A stretch of 64,000 nucleotides of DNA from contig NZ_BMCF01000003.1 in assembly GCF_014635045.1 (NCBI RefSeq), positions 186,001-250,000 on the forward strand, read 5' to 3'. Origin of the DNA: Staphylococcus nepalensis (GTDB taxonomy: Bacteria; Bacillota; Bacilli; Staphylococcales; Staphylococcaceae). Below the pieces are notes generated by a model. It saw nothing but the letters and a program-made list of their open reading frames with translations. It had not been told where the DNA came from and searched no databases. The translations under genes were made by a program, and so were the position numbers. This document shows positions 53,050-64,000 of the stretch, piece by piece (the stretch's first letter is position 1; every line of letters starts with the position of its first letter).

Positions 53050-53805
53050 ATGTCTGATTATGTATACAACTTATTGAAAAAACATCATTCGGTTAGAAGT
53101 TTCAAGAAAGATCCTGTCTCAGAAGAGAGCGTTAAACAATTAATTGAAGCAGGGCAAAGTGCTTCGACATCCAGTTATTTACAAGCGTATTCAATTATCG
53201 GTATTGATGACCCTGAGGTTAAAGAAGATTTGAAAGAAGTCTCTGGTCAACCCTATGTAGTTGAAAATGGCTATTTGCTCGTCTTTGTAATGGATTATTA
53301 TAGACATGCAATTGTGAATGAAAATTCTAAAAATGATATGTCGACGTCTTTTGAATCAGCAGAAGGACTATTAGTAGGTACAATTGATGCGGCATTAGTT
53401 GCTCAAAATATTGCTACTACGGCTGAGGATATGGGCTACGGCATGGTCTATTTAGGATCGCTTAGAAACGATGTTGAACGTGTACGTGAAATTTTAGAAT
53501 TGCCAGAGCATACTTTCCCGTTGTTTGGAATGGCATTGGGTATACCAGCAGATAACGAAAATGGTAGCCCTAAACCACGTTTACCAATCGAGCATGTCTT
53601 CCATCAAAACAAGTATAACAGCGATAAAGAAGTGCAACGGAGAGCATTAAGTGCTTATGATCAAACAGTTAGTAAGTATTATGCATCTCGCACAAATGGA
53701 GAACGTAGTGAAACATGGTCAGAACAAATCTCTAATTTTATGAGTGCTAAACAGAGATTAGATATGTTAGAGCAATTGAATAAATCAGGTTTTATTCAAA
53801 AATAG
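53050..53805 (+). CDS. nfrA: NADPH-dependent FMN oxidoreductase NfrA (nitroreductase family)
   Basis: This 251-residue flavoprotein belongs to the NfsA/NfrA group (HHSVRSFKKDPVSEESVKQLIEAGQSASTSSYLQAYSIIGI, MGYGMVYLGSLRNDVERV, PLFGMALGIPADNENGSPKPRLPIEHVFH). It reduces nitro compounds, flavins and disulfides with NADPH and in S. aureus is induced by ethanol, diamide and nitrofurans. The ribosome site is AGAGGAGCGG. Conserved position next to tcyP. Confidence 0.92.
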   Translation: MSDYVYNLLKKHHSVRSFKKDPVSEESVKQLIEAGQSASTSSYLQAYSIIGIDDPEVKEDLKEVSGQPYVVENGYLLVFVMDYYRHAIVNENSKNDMSTSFESAEGLLVGTIDAALVAQNIATTAEDMGYGMVYLGSLRNDVERVREILELPEHTFPLFGMALGIPADNENGSPKPRLPIEHVFHQNKYNSDKEVQRRALSAYDQTVSKYYASRTNGERSETWSEQISNFMSAKQRLDMLEQLNKSGFIQK

Positions 53806-53873
53806 TAAACTGACAACTTCTGTTGAACACCATTTAGGATGGGGAAAGTTCATCTCTTAGAAAGGGGTTGGTT

Positions 53874-54452
53874 ATGTTGAGCATGTTTGACAAGTTATTT
53901 GGAAAGAAGACGCATGGAGATTCCAATGTAAATAAAAACTATATTTACTCTTCTAGCAGTAAACTAACCCCTCAAGAAGCTCAAGCCTATTGGGTAAAGA
54001 TGGCTCAAAAATTAATCGTCGGAGCGATAAATTCAGTTGATCATACAGCAGAGCGCGTATTTATCCTTGTTTCGTTCAATGAGGATGACTCCACGATAGA
54101 TATATTCTTTCAAATGGACGGCCAGTTAAGAATGTGGAATGATTTAGATAACCAAACGCATAAAAACATTATATCTAATAGCCTAATTTCACAAGCACCT
54201 AATCTCGTTAAGCATGTGAACTGCCTGTATGACAGTGTTGATATCACACGGCTTGCCTATTCACAAATTCAATATGAGTTCGAGAGTAAGGCTTGGTATT
54301 TACATGATATTAGTGAAGATAGTGCAGAAGCCTATTTAGATAAAAACCCAGCTTTTTTAAAGTGGTTTGATGATGTATCTAACACAATAGATTCAATTCC
54401 ATTAGATGGTAAACAGAAAATTACTTGGGGTCCATTTAAACCTGAATATTAA
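53874..54452 (+). CDS. Hypothetical protein, 192 aa
   Basis: This acidic, soluble protein has strands VFILVSFNEDDSTIDIFFQMDGQLRMWNDLDN and a helical region KNIISNSLISQAPNLVKHVNCLYD, then a C-terminal Asp/Glu-rich helix and KITWGPFKPEY. The general pattern is somewhat like immunity/antitoxin proteins of the YezG type, but similarity is not sufficient to assign it. The ATG at 53874 follows AAAGGGG by 7 nt; the TTG at 53868 would overlap it. Confidence 0.5.
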   Translation: MLSMFDKLFGKKTHGDSNVNKNYIYSSSSKLTPQEAQAYWVKMAQKLIVGAINSVDHTAERVFILVSFNEDDSTIDIFFQMDGQLRMWNDLDNQTHKNIISNSLISQAPNLVKHVNCLYDSVDITRLAYSQIQYEFESKAWYLHDISEDSAEAYLDKNPAFLKWFDDVSNTIDSIPLDGKQKITWGPFKPEY

Positions 54453-54457
54453 TGACT

Positions 54458-54510
54458 AAAAGCACGTTTCTTGGATATGGCTAAGACATATCCAAGAAAC
54501 GTGCTTTTTT
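54458..54510. terminator. Terminator, 21-bp perfect stem
   Basis: AAAGCACGTTTCTTGGATATG and its exact complement around a 7-nt loop, then T6. Confidence 0.9.
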
Positions 54511-54668
54511 GATTGTTAAAATAATATATAGTTTATATATTTAAGAAAGCATTATGAACATCTAAGAGCTAAAAAATAACAACTTATTCAATTGTTTATT
54601 AAAAACGTCTGCTTACATAAATGAATTGAAATCACCCTAGATAAAATTGATTTTAGACATAAAAATAA

Positions 54669-54714
54669 CTCCTTCTAAAAAGTTTTCACTGTTAAGTGTC
54701 TACTTTAGAAGGAG
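54669..54714. terminator. Terminator of tcyP
   Basis: CTCCTTCTAAA and TTTAGAAGGAG around a 24-nt loop. It lies 57 bp beyond the tcyP stop on the minus strand; the T-run is moderate. Confidence 0.6.
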
Positions 54715-54770
54715 CATCGTAATGGATGTCTTAGTTCTAATCTATATTCGGGGTAAAAGGTAATGATAGA

Positions 54771-56153
54771 TTAGGAACTTGTAATTTCACCATAATCTTT
54801 GGAATGATAAGTGTCAGAATCTAAGTTGTTTGTTAGTTTAGCAGTGCCAGCACCTGCAAGCATAGAGTCGTTAACATTTAATGCGGTACGACCCATGTCA
54901 ATCAATGGTTCTACAGAGATTAACACTCCTGCTAATGCAACTGGTAAGTTTAATGTAGACAACACAATGATAGAAGCAAATGTTGCTCCGCCTCCGACAC
55001 CAGCTACACCGAATGAACTGATAATAACAATGCCAATTACAGATAAAATAAATTGCAAGTTAACTTCGACGCCAGCTGCTGGTGCTACCATGACAGCAAG
55101 CATCGCTGGATAGATACCAGCACAGCCATTTTGACCAATTGAAAGACCGAATGAAGCTGAGAAGTTAGCAATACCATCTGGTACACCTAAACGGTTTTTT
55201 TGTGTTTGAACGTTTAGAGGTAACGCCCCTGCACTTGAGCGAGATGTAAACGCAAATAAGAGTACTTCAGATGTTTTCTTAACAAATGTAACGGGGTTCA
55301 AGCCGATACCTGTCACGATAATCAAATGAATGATATACATGACAATCAATGCTGCATAAGATGCAATCACAAATTTACCTAATGTCCATATTGCGCCAAA
55401 ATCACTTGTTGCGATGGTATTCGCCATGATAGCTAAAATACCATAAGGTGTTAAGCGTAATACAAAAGTTACGATAGACATAACAATACTATAAATAGCA
55501 TCGATACCGCGTTTAAGTAAATGTCCGCTTTCAGGTTGTTTACGCATAACGCGTAAAAATGCAAAGCCGACAAACGCAGCAAAGATAACTACAGCAATTG
55601 TAGAAGTCGTACGTTGGCCAGTGAAATCTAAGAATGGGTTAGTTGGTAATAACTCTAAAATTTGTTGAGGTAACGTACTCGCTGTCATATCTTTAGCTTG
55701 GCTTGCAAGTTCACTACCTCTTGAACTTTCAGCGCTACCTAAATCGATTGTTGAAGCGTCTAAACCAAATACTAAGGCTGAAATAATACCAATGACTGCT
55801 GCAATTGCAACAGTACCGATTAAGAAAATGAAGATGTAAATGCCGATTTTAGCAAATTTTTCTCCAATTTGGATTTTTGTAAAAGCTGAAACGATTGAAA
55901 TGAAAATTAAAGGTATAACAATCATTTGTAAGAATGAGATGTAGCCATCTCCAACGATACTAAACCAATCTGTTGTTTGTTTAGTAACCTTTGAATCCAC
56001 ACCGTAAATTAAATGGATAGCGATCCCAAAGACAATCCCAATGCCTAACGCTGTGAAGACACGTTTAGGAAATGAAACGTGTCTTCTTGCCATTACATAT
56101 AAACCGATGAGGAAGGCCACAAAAATAACGATATTAAGAATTGTTAATAACAT
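54771..56153 (-). CDS. tcyP: L-cystine:proton/sodium symporter TcyP
   Basis: This 460-residue DAACS-family symporter has eight helices and two re-entrant loops. The hallmark serine-rich hairpin FTSRSSAGALPLNVQTQ and the second TFASIIVLSTLNLPVA-like hairpin with TALNVNDSMLAGAGTAKL are present. It imports cystine, supplying cysteine. The family starts at MLLTILNIVIFVAFLIG, i.e. the ATG at 56153; longer in-frame starts add a non-conserved segment. Confidence 0.9.
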   Translation of the reverse strand: MLLTILNIVIFVAFLIGLYVMARRHVSFPKRVFTALGIGIVFGIAIHLIYGVDSKVTKQTTDWFSIVGDGYISFLQMIVIPLIFISIVSAFTKIQIGEKFAKIGIYIFIFLIGTVAIAAVIGIISALVFGLDASTIDLGSAESSRGSELASQAKDMTASTLPQQILELLPTNPFLDFTGQRTTSTIAVVIFAAFVGFAFLRVMRKQPESGHLLKRGIDAIYSIVMSIVTFVLRLTPYGILAIMANTIATSDFGAIWTLGKFVIASYAALIVMYIIHLIIVTGIGLNPVTFVKKTSEVLLFAFTSRSSAGALPLNVQTQKNRLGVPDGIANFSASFGLSIGQNGCAGIYPAMLAVMVAPAAGVEVNLQFILSVIGIVIISSFGVAGVGGGATFASIIVLSTLNLPVALAGVLISVEPLIDMGRTALNVNDSMLAGAGTAKLTNNLDSDTYHSKDYGEITSS

Positions 56154-56364
56154 AAAAACAGGACCTACACTTTCTAAATTTAAATTAATTTTTTGAAATC
56201 CGATACGCATACTAAGGATAGTAGCAAAACAAATAATATTCAAGTCAATTACTCAAAAAATTTTAAGAAATTTATATAACACCCAATTTGTGGTAGTTGT
56301 ATATAGGATATACATGCGGTTGGAACAAGGCATAAAGGGATTGGAGTAGGGGGGTTAAACATAA

Positions 56365-56395
56365 AAAAGCCATCCTAATTTTAGGATGGCGTGCT
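56365..56395. terminator. Terminator after the HTH/coiled-coil gene
   Basis: GCCATCCTAA and TTAGGATGGC form a perfect stem flanked by A/T tracts. Confidence 0.85.
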
Positions 56396-56405
56396 ATTTT
56401 CACTA

Positions 56406-57455
56406 TTATAAATTGAATAAACGTGCAAAAAATCCTTTGCGTTCTTCTTTAGGTTCTTCTTTAGCTATTGGTGAAGAATAAGAAGGTGTCTCTTGAGATG
56501 CATCTGTTTCTTGTCCTGGCGTATTTGATTCGTTAGTAGTTGATACGGTTTCTTCTTTATTATCGATGTCTGTAGGTTGTACACTTGCATCGTTTTCTTT
56601 ATTAGACTCCGCATCGGCGCTTTGCTCTGATTCATCAGTGGATGCTTCACGCTTAGTTGCACCACTTTCAGGTGTTGCTTGGTCATTTTCTGAATTTGTT
56701 GATTGTTCAGAAGGTTGTTCGCTAATTTGAGTGATTTCTTCGCTTTCAGTTTGGATTGACGCATTTTTGGCACTATCGTTTGCAGCGTCATCAACGGACT
56801 TATCCGTTTCTTTATCGTCTGATTTTGCTGATACTTGCTCAGTTGTATTTTCTGTGAACGAAGTTGTTTGATCATCCGAAGTTGTTTGGTTAGTGTGTAC
56901 TTGTTCTGTTTCAACATTGGATTTCACAAGTTCAGTTTGCTCTTTTTGTGAATCTTGGATAACACTCTGAGTAGATTTAATCTCATCTGTTGATGATTGA
57001 ATCGCTTTTAGAGATTCTGTATTCTCTTCTAATTGAGATGTAATTTGGTTTTGCATTTTGTGCAATTCTTGTTGTTGATGATGAACTTGGTTAATCATTT
57101 GACCAAGCATTTGGCGCTCGTCACGCATTTTTTGGATTTCACTGCGTAAGTCTTCAATGAGTAAAGAAACATTTTGGTCAGAAGGAAGATTGTTATCATC
57201 ATCCTTGACTAATACTTGTAAGAAGTCTTTTTCTTTTTCAAGTTCTTCGAAAGCCAAGTCATAACTATTCGTTTGTTTGACTTTTTCAGCGATATCTTGG
57301 AATAATTCGATATCTTCCTCTTGGAAATCTGTGGCTTCACGACCACGGTATTCAGTCTTGCTAAGTTGGTAACCGCGTTCTTCTAAATGCTGAACGATTT
57401 TACGGACTTGTTTTTCGCTTAGCTCAACGCGTTGTGCAAATTCTTTAGTTAACAT
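56406..57455 (-). CDS. HTH/coiled-coil protein resembling plasmid Par proteins
   Basis: This 349-residue protein has a MerR-like N-terminal helix-turn-helix (LTKEFAQRVELSEKQVRKIVQHLEERGYQL), a coiled coil (about residues 65-175, with repeated MxxQxNQxHHQQQELHKMQNQITSQLEE), a long acidic Ser/Thr/Asn/Glu-rich disordered region (about residues 180-330) and the amphipathic end RKGFFARLFNL. The layout is that of single-protein plasmid partition proteins (pSK1 Par type) and of a conserved chromosomal homologue next to xpt in staphylococci. A role in DNA or membrane organisation is inference. The start at 57455 follows AAAGGAC by 8 nt. Confidence 0.72.
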   Translation of the reverse strand: MLTKEFAQRVELSEKQVRKIVQHLEERGYQLSKTEYRGREATDFQEEDIELFQDIAEKVKQTNSYDLAFEELEKEKDFLQVLVKDDDNNLPSDQNVSLLIEDLRSEIQKMRDERQMLGQMINQVHHQQQELHKMQNQITSQLEENTESLKAIQSSTDEIKSTQSVIQDSQKEQTELVKSNVETEQVHTNQTTSDDQTTSFTENTTEQVSAKSDDKETDKSVDDAANDSAKNASIQTESEEITQISEQPSEQSTNSENDQATPESGATKREASTDESEQSADAESNKENDASVQPTDIDNKEETVSTTNESNTPGQETDASQETPSYSSPIAKEEPKEERKGFFARLFNL

Positions 57456-57576
57456 AGAAATAAGTCCTTTCATCATAATTTTTATGTATACCGACGTTTG
57501 TCTTCGGTTAGTGAAACGTCAGCCTTACCTCTATGCTAGTCTAAACTGTTTTTATAGTGATTTCAAGTGGTGTCTT

Positions 57577-58242
57577 CTATGATTTACGTAAGTCCATCTC
57601 TTCTAATAACGGATAAATAATACTTCTAGAAATTCTATTAGCAAAGACATATTTTAAGATATAGTTAGATTTGATGCTTGGTCCGTAAATATCTTTAGTG
57701 AGCTCGATATTTGATTTGATATATAAATCTTTAGGTAACCCTTCCGAGAAACCGTCTGAATTGGGCGCTAAATAGTCAAGGTCATACTGTTTTTCGAAAC
57801 CATGATTAAATAAGAAATCACGTCTATGGTTCAAAATTGCTTTTTCTTCTTCTGAAACTTGGTCAGGTTCTTTAGGCACTTCTAGCATAATAAAATTGAC
57901 ATCATGCGCATGTAATTGATTCGATAAATAACTAATTTCCTTTTCTATACGCCCTAAAGTTTTGGTAATTACTTCATCATGGTCTGGTTGATCGTTTGCG
58001 ACGAGATAAATTAAAAAAGAAGAATTTGTAGTAGCTTCATAATGTGCTGTAGCCAAGCTGACAACTCCATTTGATTGTATCCCAACTAAAAAGATATAAT
58101 CATCTTTGGTATGTTCATTTTTTAAAGATTGCTTAAATATTTGTTCATCTTCAGATAAATCAATGCCGAATTGTTTATCATATAACGCCAATGCGGCTTT
58201 GAATAACGGATCATCGATTGATTGAATCGTTTTAAATTCCAT
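57577..58242 (-). CDS. GNAT-like protein of unknown substrate
   Basis: This 221-residue protein has the strand-helix order of an acetyltransferase (ALALYDKQFGIDLSEDEQIFKQSL, YIFLVGIQSNGVVSLATAHYEATTNSSFLIYLVAND, then LGRIEKEISYLSNQL and MLEVPKE, and the C-terminal HGFEKQYDLDYLAPN). The acetyl-CoA loop is not clearly canonical. It is conserved beside the Par-like gene. The ATG at 58242 has GGGGGGACG 7 nt upstream, though the 11 preceding in-frame residues remain possible. Confidence 0.6.
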   Translation of the reverse strand: MEFKTIQSIDDPLFKAALALYDKQFGIDLSEDEQIFKQSLKNEHTKDDYIFLVGIQSNGVVSLATAHYEATTNSSFLIYLVANDQPDHDEVITKTLGRIEKEISYLSNQLHAHDVNFIMLEVPKEPDQVSEEEKAILNHRRDFLFNHGFEKQYDLDYLAPNSDGFSEGLPKDLYIKSNIELTKDIYGPSIKSNYILKYVFANRISRSIIYPLLEEMDLRKS

Positions 58243-58351
58243 AGAAAGACGTCCCCCCAATAATAATGCGTTCATTATAACATAGTAAAACAGTGGACAT
58301 AAGTTGCTTAAAGATTTTAAAAATAATTTTATGCGTTGAAGAAGTCAAAGA

Positions 58352-58401
58352 GGGGCGAGACAGAAATCAAAATAATTAAATTGATTTCATATGCTCGCCC
58401 C
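58352..58401. repeat. Hairpin GGGGCGAG/CTCGCCCC with CAGAAATC core
   Basis: This copy of the dispersed family has GACAGAAATCAA facing TTGATTTC around a short AT centre. Confidence 0.7.
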
Positions 58402-58542
58402 TAACAAAGGTGGCTAAAATTTTAAAATATCATATATGTATATTTTAAAAATGAGCCACTTATCATATAAGTTTAGTATATTGATATAAACATAGGTCTA
58501 CCATTACTTAAGCCACTCAACGAGTATGAATGATTAAGAAGG

Positions 58543-58956
58543 TTAAGATTTTGGTCCTTCGGTCTCTTCTGAATAATGCGTGCCTTCAAAAAGATCAGTA
58601 GCATAAGCAGCGTTGGCTTCTTGAACTTCTTCATGAGAAGAACGATCCTTAGCAGCGATAATAAGATAATTATTATCTAAAATTTCTTTCTTATAACGCT
58701 CTTTATCATAATCACTAATATCATAATAAGATAAAACCACTTCTTCGCCATCTTCGCCAGTTAAAATTTTAGCCATTTTGTCACTAAATGAACCGCTTGT
58801 AGCTGTTAAGTTCACTTCAGAATCGTGTAATTCTTCGAAATGCAATTTAGTCTTACTTATAACTGAAATTTCGGATTCAGCATATCCTTCAGAAAGTTTC
58901 TTTTCAATTGTAGGCAGTATTTCTTCTCTACTTTGTATGATTGTAAAATCAGCCAT
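58543..58956 (-). CDS. General stress protein (YflT domain)
   Basis: This 137-residue protein matches the YflT/GSP17M domain: MADFTIIQSREEILPTIEKKLSEGYAESEISVISK, then SYYDISDYDKERYKKEIL and IIAAKD. It is induced by general stress in Bacillus. The ATG at 58956 has GGAGGG 7-8 nt ahead. A SigB-type promoter precedes it. Confidence 0.82.
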   Translation of the reverse strand: MADFTIIQSREEILPTIEKKLSEGYAESEISVISKTKLHFEELHDSEVNLTATSGSFSDKMAKILTGEDGEEVVLSYYDISDYDKERYKKEILDNNYLIIAAKDRSSHEEVQEANAAYATDLFEGTHYSEETEGPKS

Positions 58957-58997
58957 TGTTTGTCCCTCCGTCCGTTTTTCTATTACTTCTATAATGT

Positions 58998-59023
58998 GTT
59001 CCCTATTAATGGTTAGATAAAAC
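58998..59023 (-). promoter_or_regulatory. SigB-type promoter of the YflT-domain gene
   Basis: On the minus strand GTTTTA, 14 bp, GGGAAC fits the staphylococcal SigB consensus GTTTWW-N12-15-GGGWAW well. It lies about 50 bp before the ATG. Confidence 0.6.
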
Positions 59024-59153
59024 GAATACAATTTTATTATATAATGAAGTTACGCATCTGACAATCTTGATTTTACAGTAAAGAAAACGTTTACTAAAGT
59101 ACATATTTAATAATAAATCTATCTTTTTAAAACGCTTACTTATAATAATTGTA

Positions 59154-59182
59154 TTGAAAACAACGCGAAAATTTGCTATCAT
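59154..59182 (+). promoter_or_regulatory. xpt operon promoter
   Basis: TTGAAA, a 17-bp spacer and TATCAT, placed about 20 bp before the riboswitch. Confidence 0.65.
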
Positions 59183-59199
59183 CAGTTAATAATTTATCT

Positions 59200-59272
59200 A
59201 ACTCATATAATCTAGAGGATACGGCTCTAGAAGTTTCTACCATGTTGCCATTAACGACATGACTATGAGTAA
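59200..59272 (+). promoter_or_regulatory. Guanine riboswitch (purine class)
   Basis: The aptamer has ACTCATATAATCTAG (P1/J1-2), GGATACGGC, GTTTCTACC and GACTATGAGT, matching the purine riboswitch. The position contacting the ligand is C (GACTAT), which means guanine/hypoxanthine rather than adenine. It should shut the xpt-pbuX-guaBA operon when guanine is abundant. Confidence 0.93.
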
Positions 59273-59471
59273 CCAATACAATACGAGACATTCAACTTCA
59301 ATCGTTTTAAAGTATGATTTGGGAAATGTACCTTTTAATTAGCACACTTATAAACCATTGTTGTTTTTCATTTTTACATAAATAGGGAAATGAATGTAGA
59401 AGCATTGATTAATGCAGCGCAAGTTGTAAGTTGAACATCACTTCTTTATAGTATTGCACGTTCACTCATAG

Positions 59472-59505
59472 ATCCTGAAACTAGGTTAGTTTAGGATTTT
59501 TTTTG
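59472..59505 (+). terminator. Attenuator terminator of the xpt leader
   Basis: ATCCTGAAACT pairs with AGTTTAGGAT, followed by T8. The eight bases before it (59464-59471) are complementary to the 3' strand of the aptamer P1 (59263-59270), so the two can be mutually exclusive. Confidence 0.85.
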
Positions 59506-59530
59506 TATACAAAATGAGGAGGTTTTTTGA

Positions 59531-60108
59531 GTGGATTTGTTAAAACGGAAAGTTGAGGCAGACGGCGTTGTTATTGATGAGAAGATTTTGAAGGTAGATG
59601 GATTTCTAAATCATCAAATTGATGCAAAGCTGATGCACGACGTAGGGCTAACGTTTTATAATCAATTTAAAGATGAAGGGGTTACTAAAGTATTAACCAT
59701 TGAAGCATCTGGTATTGCACCAGCGATTATGGCAGCGATGCATTTTGATGTACCGTGTTTATTTGCTAAAAAAGCAAAACCAAGTACATTAACCAAAGAG
59801 GCTTACTACGCTGATATCCATTCATTCACCAAAAATACGACAAGTACTGTTATGGTTTCAGATGAATTTTTAGATAAAAATGATCGAGTATTAATCATAG
59901 ACGATTTCTTAGCTAATGGCGATGCATCGTTAGGCTTAAATGAGATTGTTAAACAAGCAAATGCTGAAACTATAGGTGTTGGCATTGTAGTGGAAAAAAG
60001 TTTTCAACCAGGGAGAGCGCGTTTGGAAAAAGCTGGGTTGAAAGTTTCATCCCTATGTAAAGTTGCTTCTCTTAGTGGTAATAAAGTGACATTTGTTGAG
60101 GAACAATC

Positions 60109-60112
<4 letters not shown>
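59531..60112 (+). CDS. xpt: Xanthine phosphoribosyltransferase
   Basis: This 193-residue type I PRTase salvages xanthine to XMP. The PRPP-binding loop is VLIIDDFLANGDASLG, and the N-terminal LKVDGFLNHQIDAKLM and IEASGIAPAIMAA motifs fit Xpt. The GTG start follows ATGAGGAGG by 8 nt. It is the first gene of the guanine-controlled operon, overlapping pbuX by 4 bp. Confidence 0.95.
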
Positions 60113-62881
<2,769 letters not shown>

Positions 62882-62901
62882 GTTAAAGGAGATTTAAATC
62901 T

Positions 62902-64000
62902 ATGGAAATGGCGAAAGAGCAAGAGCTCATACTTGTTTTAGACTTTGGTAGCCAATATAACCAATTAATCACACGTCGTATACGTGAAATGGGCGTGTAT
63001 AGTGAGTTACATGACCATGAAATTAGTATTGAAGAAATTAAACGTTTGAACCCGAAAGGTATTATCCTTTCAGGAGGACCTAATTCAGTATATGAGGAAG
63101 ATTCATTCACAATTGATCCAGAGATTTACAATTTAGGCGTGCCTATTTTAGGCATTTGTTATGGTATGCAACTAACTACTAAGTTATTAGGTGGAAAAGT
63201 TGAACGCGCTAATGAACGCGAATATGGTAAAGCTGTGATTAACGCTAAGACAGATGAGTTATTCTTTGGATTACCTGAAGAACAAAATGTGTGGATGAGT
63301 CATTCAGACAAAGTCATCGAAATTCCAGAAGGCTTTGAAGTGATTGCAGACAGTCCAAGTACAAACTATGCAGCAATTGAAGACAAATCGCGTCGTATCT
63401 ATGGCGTACAATTCCACCCAGAAGTACGCCACACAGAATTTGGCAACGATTTACTGCGTAACTTCGTACGCCGTGTGTGTGACTGTACAGGTGAATGGTC
63501 AATGGAAAACTTTATCGATATTGAGGTAGAGAAAATTCGTGGGCTCGTTGGTGACCGTAGAGTACTTTGCGCAATGAGTGGTGGCGTGGATTCATCCGTT
63601 GTTGCAGTGCTATTACACAAAGCAATCGGAGACCAATTGACATGTATATTTGTAGACCATGGTTTATTGCGTAAGGGCGAAGGCGACATGGTCATGGAAC
63701 AATTCGGTGAAGGTTTTAACATGAATATTATTCGTGTTAATGCTCAAGAACGTTTTATGAGTAAATTACAAGGCGTATCAGACCCAGAACAAAAACGTAA
63801 AATCATCGGTAACGAATTCGTTTATGTCTTCGATGATGAAGCATCTAAACTAGAAGGTGTAGACTTCTTAGCACAAGGCACGTTGTACACAGATGTTATC
63901 GAGTCAGGCACGAAGACAGCACAAACGATTAAATCTCATCACAATGTAGGTGGATTGCCAGAAGATATGGAATTCCAATTAATTGAACCAATTAATACAT
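62902..64000 (+). CDS. guaA: GMP synthase, truncated by window end
   Basis: The visible 366 codons show the glutamine amidotransferase domain ([22 protein letters not shown], catalytic Cys in GICYGMQL, His/Glu in [12 protein letters not shown]) and the start of the ATP-pyrophosphatase domain ([14 protein letters not shown], residues about 220-235). It makes GMP from XMP. The frame continues past 64000. The ATG at 62902 follows AAAGGAG by 10 nt; a second ATG is two codons on. Confidence 0.96.
   Translation, partial: MEMAKEQELILVLDFGSQYNQLITRRIREMGVYSELHDHEISIEEIKRLNPKGIILSGGPNSVYEEDSFTIDPEIYNLGVPILGICYGMQLTTKLLGGKVERANEREYGKAVINAKTDELFFGLPEEQNVWMSHSDKVIEIPEGFEVIADSPSTNYAAIEDKSRRIYGVQFHPEVRHTEFGNDLLRNFVRRVCDCTGEWSMENFIDIEVEKIRGLVGDRRVLCAMSGGVDSSVVAVLLHKAIGDQLTCIFVDHGLLRKGEGDMVMEQFGEGFNMNIIRVNAQERFMSKLQGVSDPEQKRKIIGNEFVYVFDDEASKLEGVDFLAQGTLYTDVIESGTKTAQTIKSHHNVGGLPEDMEFQLIEPINT

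Noticed and set aside
7950-58401. CRISPR-like repeats from the recurrent hairpins
   Set aside because: Copies are kilobases apart, differ in sequence and have no regular spacers or cas genes.

Overview
The window is AT-rich DNA from a coagulase-negative Staphylococcus. The conserved blocks rpsF-ssb-rpsR, DUF951-ychF, ahpC-ahpF, nfrA, tcyP and xpt-pbuX-guaB-guaA are staphylococcal in order and in protein sequence. A clade II (large-subunit, about 663-residue) catalase, a PadC/PadR pair and several accessory blocks argue against S. aureus and would fit the S. saprophyticus/xylosus/equorum side of the genus; the species is inference. No rRNA, tRNA, insertion sequence, integrase or CRISPR array is visible.

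Layout. 0.3-8 kb is accessory: a frameshifted KAP-type P-loop NTPase, the copper lipoprotein gene copL behind a deleted copB remnant with a CsoR-type operator, a siderophore-binding-like protein without signal peptide, a YrhK-domain protein and a DHA2 drug-efflux pump. 8-17.5 kb holds a DUF5996 gene, an acyl-CoA synthetase (MbcS-like), a YIP1 membrane protein, a MacB/YknXYZ-type MFP-ABC efflux operon and a second ATPase-permease pair resembling Pmt subunits. 17.7-22.4 kb is the bicarbonate-uptake operon mpsABC (DabB/DabA type). It is followed by three unannotated very short genes encoding 15-19-residue amphipathic peptides that look like phenol-soluble modulins; the cluster is bracketed by a 26-bp direct repeat. 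23.5-30 kb contains an MscS channel, DUF951, ychF, padC/padR, a GH25 lysozyme, the rpsF-ssb-rpsR operon with an S6:S18 leader, and a well-defined candidate small RNA. 30-44.5 kb is accessory again: small membrane proteins, an Amidase_2-LysM cell-wall hydrolase, a membrane-anchored poly-gamma-glutamate hydrolase, the HOCl-defence pair hypR-merA, a guanidine-I riboswitch with paired SMR exporters, a LysE exporter and a lipoprotein. 44.7-54.5 kb has ahpCF with a PerR box, a LytTR/ABC transporter operon whose regulator carries a degenerate ABC-ATPase domain, the catalase and nfrA. 54.7-64 kb is conserved chromosome: tcyP, a Par-like HTH/coiled-coil protein, a GNAT-like protein, a SigB-type stress gene, and the guanine-riboswitch-controlled xpt-pbuX-guaB-guaA operon, with guaA cut by the window end.

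Themes. Oxidative and electrophile defence recurs (ahpCF, catalase, hypR-merA, nfrA, PadC, and PerR/Fur-like boxes), as do metal and toxic-compound handling (copL, guanidine exporters, DHA2 pump) and envelope-active peptides and hydrolases. At least five genes are decaying (KAP NTPase, copB, two Xre regulators, an SRPBCC protein), which marks the accessory stretches as old, eroding insertions. Many operons end in long GC-rich hairpins that share an inner CAGAAA/TTTCTG-like core.
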